Of a stretch of DNA of 64,000 nt, positions 52,471-60,191 are shown piece after piece. Location: assembly GCF_000763375.1 (NCBI RefSeq), contig NZ_JPSY01000001.1, positions 62,001-126,000 of the forward strand. The letters are read 5' to 3'. How positions within the stretch are numbered: position 1 is the stretch's first letter; the number at the start of each line of letters is the position of its first letter. Below the pieces are notes generated by a model. The model was not told where the DNA came from. It was given only the letters and a program-made list of their open reading frames with translations, and did no database searches. This DNA is from Microbacterium profundi (GTDB lineage: Bacteria > Actinomycetota > Actinomycetes > Actinomycetales > Microbacteriaceae). The translations under genes and the position numbers were made by a program.

Positions 52471-53610
52471 ATGAGCACCGCCGCACAGATTCCGACTGGC
52501 CCGATCACCGGGGCGATCGCGCGGCCTCGTCGACGCGTGCCGTTCTGGGACAACGCGCGCTATGCCTGCATCGTGCTCGTCGTGCTCGGCCATGCCATCC
52601 AGCGCCTCACCTACGACTCCAGCATCGCGATGGCACTCTACCTGGCCATCTACGCGTTCCACATGCCGGCCTTCGCGATCGTCGCCGGCTACTTCTCGAA
52701 GTCCGCCCCGCCCACGCGCAAGCAGATGGCGCGGGTCATCACCGACATCCTGGTGCCGTACGTGATCTTCGAGCTGCTCTGGACCCTCACGAAATGGCTG
52801 GTCGAAGGGCAAGAGGTCCAGCCGAACCTGACGACGCCGTCATGGACGTTGTGGTTCCTGCTCGCCCTCGGCATCTTCCGACTGGTGCTGCCGTACCTCG
52901 CACTGCTGCGCTGGCCGCTGGTGTGGAGCGTGCTGATCTCGGTGGGCGCCGGCTACCTCAGCAACGTCGACAGCACATTCTCGCTCTCGCGCACCCTCGG
53001 CTTCCTGCCGTTCTTCGTGCTGGGGTGGTGGCTGCGGGAGCACGACCTGGTCAACCGCTTCCGCCTGATCGACTTCCGGCCCTGGTGGCTCCGCGCGATC
53101 GCGGTGCTCATCTTCGCCGTGGGGGCGTTCGCCGCATGGAACTGGGTCGACCTGTGGGAGAGCATCAATCTCAACAAGTGGTTCTTCTACAACGACACGT
53201 ACGTGGATCTCGGCGGTGATGCGTGGTGGTCAGGCGGTATCCGCCTGCTGCTCATCGCGATCGGTCTGGTGCTGAGCGCCGCGTTCTTCGTCCTGATCCC
53301 GCGAGGCAGGTATTGGTGGACCAAGTTCGGCCAGTACACGATGTACGTCTATCTGCTGCACTCGTTCGTGCTGTACCCGTTCCGCGAGTCAGGCATCCTG
53401 CGTGATGCGGAACCGACGTGGGTCTGGCTGCCCGCTCTGATCCTGCTGTCGGTGCTCATCGCGCTCCTCCTCGCGACGCGGCCGGTACGGTGGCTGGTCC
53501 GACCGTTGGTGGAGCCACGTGCACGCTGGTTGTTCTCCGATGCACGGCTGTCGGCGGATGTGTCCCGTCGGAACGATCCGACGGGGTCTCGGCGCTCGCG
53601 CGAGGGCTGA
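52471..53610 (+). CDS. Acyltransferase family 3 membrane protein
   Basis: A 379-residue protein with about ten membrane helices of the acyltransferase-3 (OafA/YrhL, NolL-type) family. The N-terminal VPFWDNARYACIVLVVLGHAIQRL holds the conserved H in the first helix, followed by AIYAFHMPAFAIVAGYFSK, the HMPAF/F(S)GY signature, and later YVYLLHSFVLYP. Such enzymes acetylate or succinylate cell-surface sugars. There is no C-terminal SGNH domain. The start is given by the TAGCCT/CGGAGG signals. It is divergent from the LLM gene. Confidence 0.86.
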   Translation: MSTAAQIPTGPITGAIARPRRRVPFWDNARYACIVLVVLGHAIQRLTYDSSIAMALYLAIYAFHMPAFAIVAGYFSKSAPPTRKQMARVITDILVPYVIFELLWTLTKWLVEGQEVQPNLTTPSWTLWFLLALGIFRLVLPYLALLRWPLVWSVLISVGAGYLSNVDSTFSLSRTLGFLPFFVLGWWLREHDLVNRFRLIDFRPWWLRAIAVLIFAVGAFAAWNWVDLWESINLNKWFFYNDTYVDLGGDAWWSGGIRLLLIAIGLVLSAAFFVLIPRGRYWWTKFGQYTMYVYLLHSFVLYPFRESGILRDAEPTWVWLPALILLSVLIALLLATRPVRWLVRPLVEPRARWLFSDARLSADVSRRNDPTGSRRSREG

Positions 53611-53730
53611 TCATCCCGGATGTGCGCTGATCGCTCGCTGAGTTCGGAGTCGACCCGCCATCTGAACGATGTACCCGCTATCAGGTGGTAACCGTCTGAA
53701 ACACATGACTCCGACCGTGCGAACTGGTCG

Positions 53731-53736
53731 TACGCT
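53731..53736 (+). promoter_or_regulatory. -10 box for the 2OG oxygenase gene
   Basis: TACGCT six bases before ATG 53743; no ribosome-binding site; leaderless start inferred. Confidence 0.5.
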
Positions 53737-53742
53737 CGTGTT

Positions 53743-54747
53743 ATGGCTGAACTGAACCTCCCCGTCCTCGACCTCTCCCAGCTGGACGACGGCCCGGACG
53801 CCGCCGCGAAGTTCCGAAGCGAGCTGGCCGCCGCCGCCCATGACGTCGGATTCTTCTATCTGATCGGCACAGGCATCGCCCCCGAGATCTTCCGTGGGCT
53901 GCAGCAGGCCGCCCGCGACTTCTTCGCCCTGCCCGAGGAGCAGAAGCTCGCGATCGAGAACGTGCACAGCGCGCAATTCCGGGGCTACACCCGCATCGGA
54001 GGCGAACTCACCCAGGGCAAAGTCGACTGGCGCGAGCAGATCGACATCGGACCGGAACGGGAGCCCGTCTCGGACGGCCCGGCCTTCAACCGCCTCATCG
54101 GCCCGAACCTCTGGCCGGCGGCGCAGCCCGAGCTGCGCGAGGTCGCAGAGACATGGCGCGAGCACCTCACCGGCATCTCCCGCAGGCTTCTTCGCAGTTG
54201 GGCAGAAGCGCTCGGCGCCGAGCCGACGCACTTCGACGCTGACTTCGGCGATCCGGCGAGCCTGATGAAGATCGTGCGCTACCCCGGCACGGATGCGCCG
54301 GAGCCCCAGCAGGGCGTCGGCGCGCACAAGGACTCCGGCGTGCTGACGCTGCTCTGGGTGGAGCCCGGCAAGGGCGGTCTGCAGGTCGAACGCGACGGGG
54401 CGTGGGTCGATGCTCCGCCCGTCGACGACGCGTTCATCGTGAACATCGGCGAGATGCTCGAGTACGCCACCGGTGGCTACCTCAAGGCCACCAATCACCG
54501 GGTGATCTCCCCCAAGGCTCCCGCCGACCGCATCTCGGTGCCGTTCTTCTTCAGCCCTGCCCTCGACGCGAAGCTCCCTCTCATCGAGCTGCCGGCGGAG
54601 CTGGCCGCCGAGGCGCAGGGAGTGACTGAGGATCCCCGCAATCCGATCCACAGCCTGTACGGCGAGAACGCCCTGAAGTCACGGCTCCGTGCGCATCCTG
54701 ACGTCGCCGCGATCCACCACTCCGACCTCGCGGGGGCATCCGCCTGA
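53743..54747 (+). CDS. 2-oxoglutarate/Fe(II) oxygenase, isopenicillin-N-synthase-like
   Basis: A 334-residue oxygenase of the IPNS-like family. The N-terminal DIOX_N domain (LPVLDLSQLDDGPDAAAKFRSELAAAAHDVGFFYL) precedes a jelly-roll domain with the iron-binding triad H195-x-D197 in GAHKDSG and H252 in ATNHRV; R262 in DRISVPFFF binds 2-oxoglutarate. Natural substrates of bacterial members are largely unknown. It starts at ATG 53743, six bases behind TACGCT. The neighbours give no substrate clue. Confidence 0.9.
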   Translation: MAELNLPVLDLSQLDDGPDAAAKFRSELAAAAHDVGFFYLIGTGIAPEIFRGLQQAARDFFALPEEQKLAIENVHSAQFRGYTRIGGELTQGKVDWREQIDIGPEREPVSDGPAFNRLIGPNLWPAAQPELREVAETWREHLTGISRRLLRSWAEALGAEPTHFDADFGDPASLMKIVRYPGTDAPEPQQGVGAHKDSGVLTLLWVEPGKGGLQVERDGAWVDAPPVDDAFIVNIGEMLEYATGGYLKATNHRVISPKAPADRISVPFFFSPALDAKLPLIELPAELAAEAQGVTEDPRNPIHSLYGENALKSRLRAHPDVAAIHHSDLAGASA

Positions 54748-54809
54748 CGTCACGGGCGACGTAGACCACGACCAGGCGGTCGGATCCCGTCGCCGCTGCT
54801 CACCGTCGC

Positions 54810-55166
54810 TCACTCGAATCGGACGATCGAGGCGTTCGTCGATACGTTGTGGGCTGGCGCACGACCGCCGAACTCGACGATCTCCTGCAGAGCGTGCAGA
54901 TGCGCGGCGAAGGCGCGTTCGCCTTTCGCCGTCGATCGCACCCAGGTTCGGGGCCGGCTTCCCACGTCCCCTCTGCGCGTCGCGACATAACCGGTCACGT
55001 GCAGGTGCGAGATGGATTTGCTCAACGCCGAGTCGCCCACCTGCAGGATCCGGGCGAGAGTGGCGAAGTCGAGCTCGTTCCCGTCGAGGAGCGCAGCCAT
55101 GAGCGAGAAGCGGATCGGGCTGGCGAAGTTGTCGTCCAGACGCAGGCGCGGGTGCTTGTCAGCCAT
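54810..55166 (-). CDS. Winged-helix transcriptional regulator
   Basis: A 118-residue winged-helix protein (HTH_34-like, MarR-related) with HPRLRLDDNFASPIRFSLMAALLDGNELDFATLARILQVGDSALSKSISHLHVTGYVATRRGDVGSRPRTWVRSTAKGERAF. The pattern 'gDSALSKxIshLexxGYV...RPRTW...T.kG' is typical of the small actinobacterial regulators found next to a membrane protein. It overlaps the upstream membrane-protein stop by eight bases, so the two are translated together. Two palindromes upstream of the pair are its likely operators. ATG 55166 is chosen over an upstream start inside the other gene. Confidence 0.88.
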   Translation of the reverse strand: MADKHPRLRLDDNFASPIRFSLMAALLDGNELDFATLARILQVGDSALSKSISHLHVTGYVATRRGDVGSRPRTWVRSTAKGERAFAAHLHALQEIVEFGGRAPAHNVSTNASIVRFE

Positions 55167-55587
55167 CGCGCCCGTCCAGGAATGCACTGCCGGCATACAG
55201 GCAGAAGACGACGGCCGCGCCGATCGGGCCGTACCCGAGAATGCTGCGCAGCGCCGGGGCCCCCAGCACGACGAGCGCCAGCGCCCCCGGTATCAGCCTC
55301 ACGAAGAACGGCATCTCCACGCCGAGGATGCCCGCGATGAAGAAGACGGCAAGCGCGACCAGCAGGACGACACCGAGCACGATCGCGATGCCCCACCGCG
55401 GCGAGATGACGGTGATGTACACGGCGAGCGTGATCGCATTCACCAGTCCGATCCACGCCGCACCGCGACGGTCGACACCTGCCTCCCGCCGTTCACGCAC
55501 GGCCCTCACCTGGTCGAGGTACGCCTGGGCGATATCGGAGTTCGGCACCGGCAACGGCGCGGCTCCCTCGATCGGTCGCTGATCCAT
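55159..55587 (-). CDS. Membrane protein paired with the winged-helix regulator
   Basis: A 142-residue protein with a hydrophilic N terminus of about 45 residues and four hydrophobic segments (about 46-65, 68-90, 96-112, 118-136). I know the pairing (small membrane protein plus HTH_34 regulator) from actinobacterial genomes, but not a function. ATG 55587 has GGAGG at ideal spacing. The two TTTCC-N4-GGAAA palindromes lie 18 and 56 bases upstream of the start, so its expression is probably controlled by its partner. Confidence 0.78.
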   Translation of the reverse strand: MDQRPIEGAAPLPVPNSDIAQAYLDQVRAVRERREAGVDRRGAAWIGLVNAITLAVYITVISPRWGIAIVLGVVLLVALAVFFIAGILGVEMPFFVRLIPGALALVVLGAPALRSILGYGPIGAAVVFCLYAGSAFLDGRDG

Positions 55588-55604
55588 TGCACCTCCGCGT
55601 CAGC

Positions 55605-55618
55605 TTTCCACCTGGAAA
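55605..55618. promoter_or_regulatory. Operator-like palindrome, copy 1
   Basis: TTTCCACCTGGAAA, five-base arms, between the membrane-protein start and its likely promoter. Same design as the copy 40 bases away. Confidence 0.6.
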
Positions 55619-55642
55619 CTGGAATCCCGAAGGAGACTACGC

Positions 55643-55660
55643 GCTTTCCATCAGGAAAGC
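55643..55660. promoter_or_regulatory. Operator-like palindrome, copy 2
   Basis: GCTTTCCATCAGGAAAGC, seven-base arms. Its centre is exactly 40 bases from copy 1, about four helical turns, so dimers bound at both could meet on one face of the DNA. Confidence 0.6.
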
Positions 55661-55688
55661 CATCCTTCTCTCGAGGTTCTGGAGACGA

Positions 55689-55720
55689 CGAAGGCCGCCC
55701 CACACCTGGGACGGCCTTCG
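55689..55720 (-). terminator. Terminator after rpsO
   Basis: Stem CGAAGGCCG/CGGCCTTCG with inner CCC/GGG pairing, about 33 bases beyond the rpsO stop on the minus strand; the following U-tract is poor. Confidence 0.6.
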
Positions 55721-55752
55721 AAAGAAGTGCGATTTTACGCTGGTGCGCTGCC

Positions 55753-56022
55753 TTAGCGGCGAAGACCAAGCTTCTCGATCAGCGTGCGGTAACGCGCGAT
55801 GTCGATGTCCTGGAGATAGCCGAGCAGACGACGGCGCTGACCCACCATGAGGAACAAGCCACGACGCGAGTGGTGGTCGTGCTTGTGATCCTTGAGGTGT
55901 TCGGTGAGGTCCTTGATGCGCTGCGTCAGCATCGCGACCTGCACCTCGGGGGATCCGGTGTCACCGGGGTGCGTCGCGTACTCTTCCATGATCGCCTTCT
56001 TGGCGTCAGACTCGAGTGGCAT
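55753..56022 (-). CDS. rpsO: 30S ribosomal protein S15
   Basis: Primary 16S rRNA-binding protein of the small-subunit platform. The 89-residue protein has the S15 signature [48 protein letters not shown] with the RNA-binding DHHSRRGL. The ATG follows AAGGGG. In many bacteria rpsO precedes pnp; here pnp lies 12 kb away. A TAGACT box 92 bases upstream leaves a long leader that could hold an autoregulatory S15 site; I see no clear pseudoknot. Confidence 0.97.
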   Translation of the reverse strand: MPLESDAKKAIMEEYATHPGDTGSPEVQVAMLTQRIKDLTEHLKDHKHDHHSRRGLFLMVGQRRRLLGYLQDIDIARYRTLIEKLGLRR

Positions 56023-56113
56023 AGATGGGATCCCCTTTCAGTTCGTTGCGCGGCGCCCAACACCTGATGTGTGGGCTCTCTTTATCCGCGGCCGATCAAA
56101 CGGCAACCTGTAG

Positions 56114-56119
56114 AGTCTA
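56114..56119 (-). promoter_or_regulatory. Candidate -10 box for rpsO
   Basis: TAGACT on the minus strand; the rpsO leader would be about 85 bases. Confidence 0.45.
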
Positions 56120-56176
56120 CCAGCCCCGACGGCCGATCCAGGCCTCGCTATGAGCCGTCGAGCTTCGATGAGCCGA

Positions 56177-56182
56177 TAGCCT
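56177..56182 (+). promoter_or_regulatory. -10 box for the leader ORF-MFS unit
   Basis: TAGCCT six bases before GTG 56189. Transcription would start at the leader ORF rather than at the MFS gene. Confidence 0.5.
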
Positions 56183-56188
56183 CGAAAC

Positions 56189-56254
56189 GTGCAGTGCAAG
56201 ATGCGGGATGATCCCGCAACCGACCGGAGATCGCCGGTCGAGGTCGACGCGTGA
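56189..56254 (+). CDS. 21-codon leader ORF upstream of the MFS gene
   Basis: GTG start six bases behind TAGCCT, 21 codons (MQCKMRDDPATDRRSPVEVDA with GTG read as Met), TGA stop overlapping the MFS GTG by four bases. Two perfect six-base-pair hairpins, GCGGGA-TGA-TCCCGC (56203-56217) and GACCGG-AGATCG-CCGGTC (56222-56239), lie inside it, the second just before the MFS ribosome-binding site. The layout is like that of leader peptides controlling resistance genes. No protein evidence is possible from sequence alone. Confidence 0.45.
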   Translation: MQCKMRDDPATDRRSPVEVDA

Positions 56255-57546
56255 GCGGCGGTGCCCGCGGGGCACTCATCGACCTTCGTCCGTTCCGCGC
56301 CAGCGGTGCGTTCACGAGGATGTGGATCGGGTCGACGCTGGCCGGACTCGGCGGTCAACTCACCATCGTCACTGTGATGCTGCATGTGTTCGAGCTCACT
56401 GAGAGCACGTTCGCGGTCTCGATGGTCGCCGTCGCCGGGCTCATCCCGATGATCCTCGCAGGCCTCTACGGCGGGATGCTCGCCGACGCCTTCGACCGCC
56501 GCATGGTCGCGATCGTCGCGGCGATCGTCACCTTCGTCTCGACCCTTCTGCTCGCCGTCCTCACGTGGGGTCAGCTCGAGACCATCTGGTGGCTGTATGC
56601 GCTGAGCATGATCAATTCAGCCGCGAACTCGGTCGGCATGGCAACGCGCACGGCGATCGTTCCGCGCCTCATCCCTCGCGAGCTCCTCGCAGCGGCATCC
56701 GCTCTGAACGGCATCACGATCGGAGTGATGGTCATGGTCGGCCCGGCACTCGCCGGCATCCTCGTCGCCCTCACCGGCTACGGCTGGACCTACACCATCG
56801 ACGTCGTCCTCATGCTCGCGATGTTCCTCGGGCTCTGGACCCTGCCTGTCCTGCGGCCGGAGGGCGAGATCGTGCGCCCAGGACTGGAGTCGCTGGTCGA
56901 CGGCTGGCGGTTCCTCAAGCGTGCGGCCAACATCCGGATGCAGTATCTGGTCGACATCGTCGCGATGACGTTCGGGCAGCCGCTGGCGCTGTTCCCCGCG
57001 CTGGGCGCGGTGCTTCTCGGCGGAGGCGCCGTGACCACGGGTGCGCTCACGGCAGCGGTCGCGGCCGGTACGTTCCTGTCCAGCCTGTTCTCCGGCCGGA
57101 TCGTGCGCTACCGCTGGCACGGACGAGGAATCGCACGTGCAGTTCAGGCTTACGGTGCGGCGATACTGCTCTTCGGGGTGGTTCTCCTGATCGCGACGTG
57201 GGCGCCGGGGGCCGACGAGACCCATGCGAACATCGCACTCATCGTCGCGGCCTCCGCGGCCCTGGCTCTCTCAGGAGCTGCCGACAACATCAGCTCGATC
57301 TACCGCAACACGATGATGCAGGCGTCGGTGCCGGACGCCATTCGCGGAAGACTGCAGGGCATCTTCATCATCGTCGTCGCCGGAGGACCTCGCCTCGGCG
57401 CACTCTATGCGGGCGCGCTCGCCACTTTCACAGTGCTCTGGTTCCCCCCGCTTCTGGGCGGACTGCTCGTCATCGCGCTGGTCGGTGTGCTGGTGCGCCT
57501 CACGCCGAGCTTCCGCGCATATGACGCAGAGGACCCCGTGCCCTGA
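56251..57546 (+). CDS. MFS transporter (EntS/MFS_3-like exporter)
   Basis: A 431-residue transporter with about twelve membrane helices. Helix 2-3 loop is GMLADAFDRRMVAIVAAIV (motif A variant), and RTAIVPRLIPRELLAAASALNGITIGVMVMVGPALAGILVA is typical of the MFS_3 / enterobactin-exporter-like group, including macrolide and tetracycline efflux relatives. GTG 56251 has GAGG seven bases upstream. A leaderless 21-codon ORF with two hairpins overlaps the start and may control it. The last bases form part of a terminator hairpin shared with the YceI gene. Confidence 0.87.
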   Translation: MSGGARGALIDLRPFRASGAFTRMWIGSTLAGLGGQLTIVTVMLHVFELTESTFAVSMVAVAGLIPMILAGLYGGMLADAFDRRMVAIVAAIVTFVSTLLLAVLTWGQLETIWWLYALSMINSAANSVGMATRTAIVPRLIPRELLAAASALNGITIGVMVMVGPALAGILVALTGYGWTYTIDVVLMLAMFLGLWTLPVLRPEGEIVRPGLESLVDGWRFLKRAANIRMQYLVDIVAMTFGQPLALFPALGAVLLGGGAVTTGALTAAVAAGTFLSSLFSGRIVRYRWHGRGIARAVQAYGAAILLFGVVLLIATWAPGADETHANIALIVAASAALALSGAADNISSIYRNTMMQASVPDAIRGRLQGIFIIVVAGGPRLGALYAGALATFTVLWFPPLLGGLLVIALVGVLVRLTPSFRAYDAEDPVP

Positions 57547-57561
57547 CGGCACGGGGTCCTC
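57529..57561. terminator. Bidirectional terminator overlapping the MFS stop
   Basis: A 14-bp perfect stem GAGGACCCCGTGCC with a five-base loop. The left arm is the last coding bases of the MFS gene, and the stop codon is in the loop. The convergent YceI gene ends 11 bases later. Confidence 0.8.
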
Positions 57562-57572
57562 GATGACGAAGA

Positions 57573-58127
57573 TCAGTCCTGCTGCAGAGCGCCCTGCAGG
57601 TCGAGGTTGATCGTGATGTCCTTGCCGACCAGGACGCCGCCGGTCTCGAGTGCGGCGTTCCAGGTGAGGCCGAAGTCTTCACGGTTGATGGTGGTCGTCG
57701 CCGACGCGCCGGCCTTGTAGTTGCCGTAGGGGTCGGTGCCGAATCCCCCGAAGTCGAACGCGAAGCTCACCGGCTTGGTGATGCCGCGGATGGTCAGGTC
57801 GCCGTCGATGAAGAAGTCATCTGACGCGACACGTGCGCCGGTGGAGACGAACTGCATCGTCGGGAAGTTCTCGATGTCGAAGAAGTCCGCTGAGCGCAGG
57901 TGTCCGTCGCGACCGTCGTCGTTGGTGTCGAGGGACGTCACGTCTACGGTCGCCTCGACCTTCGCGTCGAGCGGGTTCTCCGGGGCGACCAGCGTCGCGC
58001 TCTTCATGCCGAACGAGCCGCGCACCTTCGAGATCATCATGTGGCGGACGCTGAAGGTGACCTCGCTGTGGGCGGGGTCGAGGATCCAGGTGCCTGCACG
58101 GTAGCCGGGGATGTCGATCGTGGTCAT
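57573..58127 (-). CDS. YceI family protein
   Basis: A 184-residue lipocalin-like YceI domain protein: AGTWILDPAHSEVTFSVRHMMISKVRGSFG, HLRSADFFDIENFPTMQFVSTG and DFGLTWNAALETGGVLVGKDITINLDLQ are the three family blocks. YceI proteins bind isoprenoid chains such as polyprenyl pyrophosphate or quinones. There is no signal peptide, so this one is cytoplasmic, as is common in actinobacteria. ATG 58127 has AAGGAGAG. It is one of the clearest assignments here as to fold, although the ligand is unknown. Confidence 0.93.
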   Translation of the reverse strand: MTTIDIPGYRAGTWILDPAHSEVTFSVRHMMISKVRGSFGMKSATLVAPENPLDAKVEATVDVTSLDTNDDGRDGHLRSADFFDIENFPTMQFVSTGARVASDDFFIDGDLTIRGITKPVSFAFDFGGFGTDPYGNYKAGASATTTINREDFGLTWNAALETGGVLVGKDITINLDLQGALQQD

Positions 58128-58214
58128 GCGGGTTCTCTCCTTGAAGTGTGGGGTCTCATTGCGTTCACAAGGAGACAACTCGTATGCGAGCGCATGTATT
58201 CCGAGTCTGTCGAC

Positions 58215-58260
58215 AAAAAAACGGAGGGCCTCCGATCCGATGTGGAACAGAGGCCCTCCG
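58215..58260 (-). terminator. Terminator after the FKBP gene
   Basis: A 10-bp stem CGGAGGGCCT/AGGCCCTCCG with a 19-base loop, followed on the minus strand by seven T residues. Confidence 0.85.
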
Positions 58261-58275
58261 CAGTTGTGAGTCCGA

Positions 58276-58644
58276 TCAGCCGACGGCGACCAGGTCGATG
58301 ATGAAGATGAGGGTCTTACCGGAGAGGAAGTGTCCTGAACCCGCGGGGCCGTACGCGAGGTGCGGAGGAACGATCAGCTCACGACGTCCACCGATCTTCA
58401 TGCCGGGGATGCCGTCCTGCCAGCCCTGGATCAATCCGCGAAGCGGGAACTGGATGGTCTCGCCACGCCCCCAGGAGGAATCGAATTCCTCGCCGGAGTC
58501 GTACTCGACACCGGCATAGTGCACGGTCACGGTGTCGCCGGGCTTCGCGGCTGCGCCGTCGCCCTCGATGATGTCTCGGGTGACGAGCTCTGCAGGAGCG
58601 GGAGCTGTGGGGGCGTCGAACTCGGGCTTTGTGCGATCAGTCAT
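58276..58644 (-). CDS. FKBP-type peptidyl-prolyl isomerase
   Basis: A 122-residue cytoplasmic FKBP. The single domain has DTVTVHYAGVEYDSGEEFDSSWGRGETIQFPLRGLIQGWQDGIPGMKIGGRRELIVPPHLAYG, where the Y, F, D, V/I and W residues of the proline pocket are conserved. It catalyses proline cis-trans isomerisation and can aid folding. The start ATG 58644 is close to GGAG; the frame extends upstream to TTG. A strong terminator lies 16 bases after the stop. Confidence 0.94.
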   Translation of the reverse strand: MTDRTKPEFDAPTAPAPAELVTRDIIEGDGAAAKPGDTVTVHYAGVEYDSGEEFDSSWGRGETIQFPLRGLIQGWQDGIPGMKIGGRRELIVPPHLAYGPAGSGHFLSGKTLIFIIDLVAVG

Positions 58645-58724
58645 GACTCCATACAACCGGAGCGCTCGGACGTGGTCAATGCGAGGGCGCCTGCTCAGAG
58701 CGAACAGCCCCGGCCCATATCAAG

Positions 58725-58775
58725 ACTCAGCGCCCGGTGCTGCGGCGATGCCTGCATGTCTACCGGGCGCTGAGT
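58725..58775. repeat. 14-bp perfect inverted repeat with 23-base loop
   Basis: ACTCAGCGCCCGGT and its exact complement flank 23 bases that can themselves form a small stem (TGC...GCA). It lies between the PrsW stop and the FKBP start on the same strand, in 181 bases with no gene. It could be the prsW terminator with a long loop, or a small structured RNA. Confidence 0.6.
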
Positions 58776-58837
58776 TGATCTGTACTCAGATTGCACCCCT
58801 ACTCCACGGGTGTCAAGAGTCAACGCGATGCCGCTCG

Positions 58838-60130
58838 TCAATACGCCAGGAGGGCCGCTCTCGTCGCTTGGGTGCGCGTGAGCAATGCCCGCTCGTCATC
58901 CGCGGCAAGGGGGTCGCGGCCGACGATAGCCCGCTGGCGCACTGCGGCGAGGGCTGCGGCATCCTTGATGAAGCTCTTCATCAAGGACCTGCGGTCACCG
59001 CGCAGGCTCGCGGCCCATCTGAGTCCGACTTTGCGCCCGGCGGGAGTCGCGAGCATCGTGATCTCCTCCGGCGTGAACCATCCGGCTGCCGCGTAGTCGC
59101 CCAGCCTTTCCCTCGTCACGCGGGCCTCTTCCTTGCGCAACGCCACGATGGCCAGGATGAAGCCGATGAACAGCGGCACCTGAAGCGTGATGTAGAGCGC
59201 GAAGAAGTCGGCGAACGTGGCCGAGCCGTTCCAGAATCCGTGCAGGATGATGGCGCCCAGCAGCCCGAGCAGTCCAGCACCGAGCACCGCGCCCTTCGAC
59301 GCACTGCGCCTGGCTGCAAGCCCCATCGCGAAGCCGGTGAGAGCGGTGAACATCGCGTGCGCGAACGGCGAGAGCAGACCGCGCATCACGAACGTGGCCG
59401 TGAGCTGTTCACCGCCGCCCTCGATCAGGCTGATCGCGAAGTACTGGATGTTCTCGGTGAAGGAGAATCCCCCGCCGATCAGCGCCCCGTATACGATCCC
59501 GTCGATCGGGCCGTCGAAAGCACGTCTGCCGATGAGGAAGATGATGAAGATCCCGAGACCCTTCGCTAGTTCCTCCACGATCGGCGCCTGGATCATCGCA
59601 CTGAGCACCTCCGAGCGCATGCCGACTGCGAGCGTGATGCCGAGGTCCACCAGCAGTGTCAGTCCGACTGCTGCGATGCCGCCCCATGCGATCGCGAACA
59701 CGATCAGCAGCTTCGGCTCCGGTTCCCAGCGGTCGATGATGTGGACGCCGAGGAAGACGATCGCGAGCGGGATGAGCGCGAGGACGAGTCCCATGCCGGA
59801 TGCGACGACTCCGAGCGCCCACACGAAGTAGCCGATCAGCGCCACGAGTGCGAAGCCGAGCACGCCGAAGAGCCAGATCGACACCGTCCTGCCCTTCTTC
59901 GAAGGAACCGGCAGCATGGGCAGCGCTCCGGCAGGAGCGGGCGCGGCAGGAGCGGGCGGCGAATAGTTGGTCGGCTGTGCGAGCGCGGACGCATACACCG
60001 GCTGCTGGTTGAACTGAGCCGGCGTGTACGGCGACTGCGCGTACTGCTGCTGCGAATTCGGCTGCTGCGAATGCTGGGGCTGGGCCGGGGGCGGCGAGTG
60101 CTGCGGCTCCGAGGGTCCTCCGAATGACAT
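58838..60130 (-). CDS. PrsW-family intramembrane metalloprotease
   Basis: A 430-residue membrane protein. The first 75 residues are a glutamine/proline/serine-rich cytoplasmic region (QPQHSQQPNSQQQYAQSPYT). Then come eight to ten membrane helices with the PrsW/CPBP-like motifs APIVEELAKGLG (glutamates for zinc), FSFTENIQYF and SPFAHAMFTALTGFAMG (histidine). PrsW cleaves anti-sigma factors in Bacillus, but actinobacterial members have unknown targets. I chose ATG 60130 over TTG 60136 because TAGGCT ends six bases before it. Confidence 0.9.
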   Translation of the reverse strand: MSFGGPSEPQHSPPPAQPQHSQQPNSQQQYAQSPYTPAQFNQQPVYASALAQPTNYSPPAPAAPAPAGALPMLPVPSKKGRTVSIWLFGVLGFALVALIGYFVWALGVVASGMGLVLALIPLAIVFLGVHIIDRWEPEPKLLIVFAIAWGGIAAVGLTLLVDLGITLAVGMRSEVLSAMIQAPIVEELAKGLGIFIIFLIGRRAFDGPIDGIVYGALIGGGFSFTENIQYFAISLIEGGGEQLTATFVMRGLLSPFAHAMFTALTGFAMGLAARRSASKGAVLGAGLLGLLGAIILHGFWNGSATFADFFALYITLQVPLFIGFILAIVALRKEEARVTRERLGDYAAAGWFTPEEITMLATPAGRKVGLRWAASLRGDRRSLMKSFIKDAAALAAVRQRAIVGRDPLAADDERALLTRTQATRAALLAY

Positions 60131-60136
60131 AGCCAA

Positions 60137-60142
60137 AGCCTA
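60137..60142 (-). promoter_or_regulatory. -10 box for prsW-like gene
   Basis: TAGGCT six bases before ATG 60130; supports that start. Leaderless transcript inferred. Confidence 0.5.
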
Positions 60143-60178
60143 GAGGTACCCTCCACTCTGCTCCGGGCGACAGGACGG

Positions 60179-60184
60179 TAGCGT
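60179..60184 (+). promoter_or_regulatory. -10 box for the FAH-family gene
   Basis: TAGCGT seven bases before ATG 60192; the spacer contains AGGGGA. Confidence 0.5.
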
Positions 60185-60191
60185 AGGGGAC

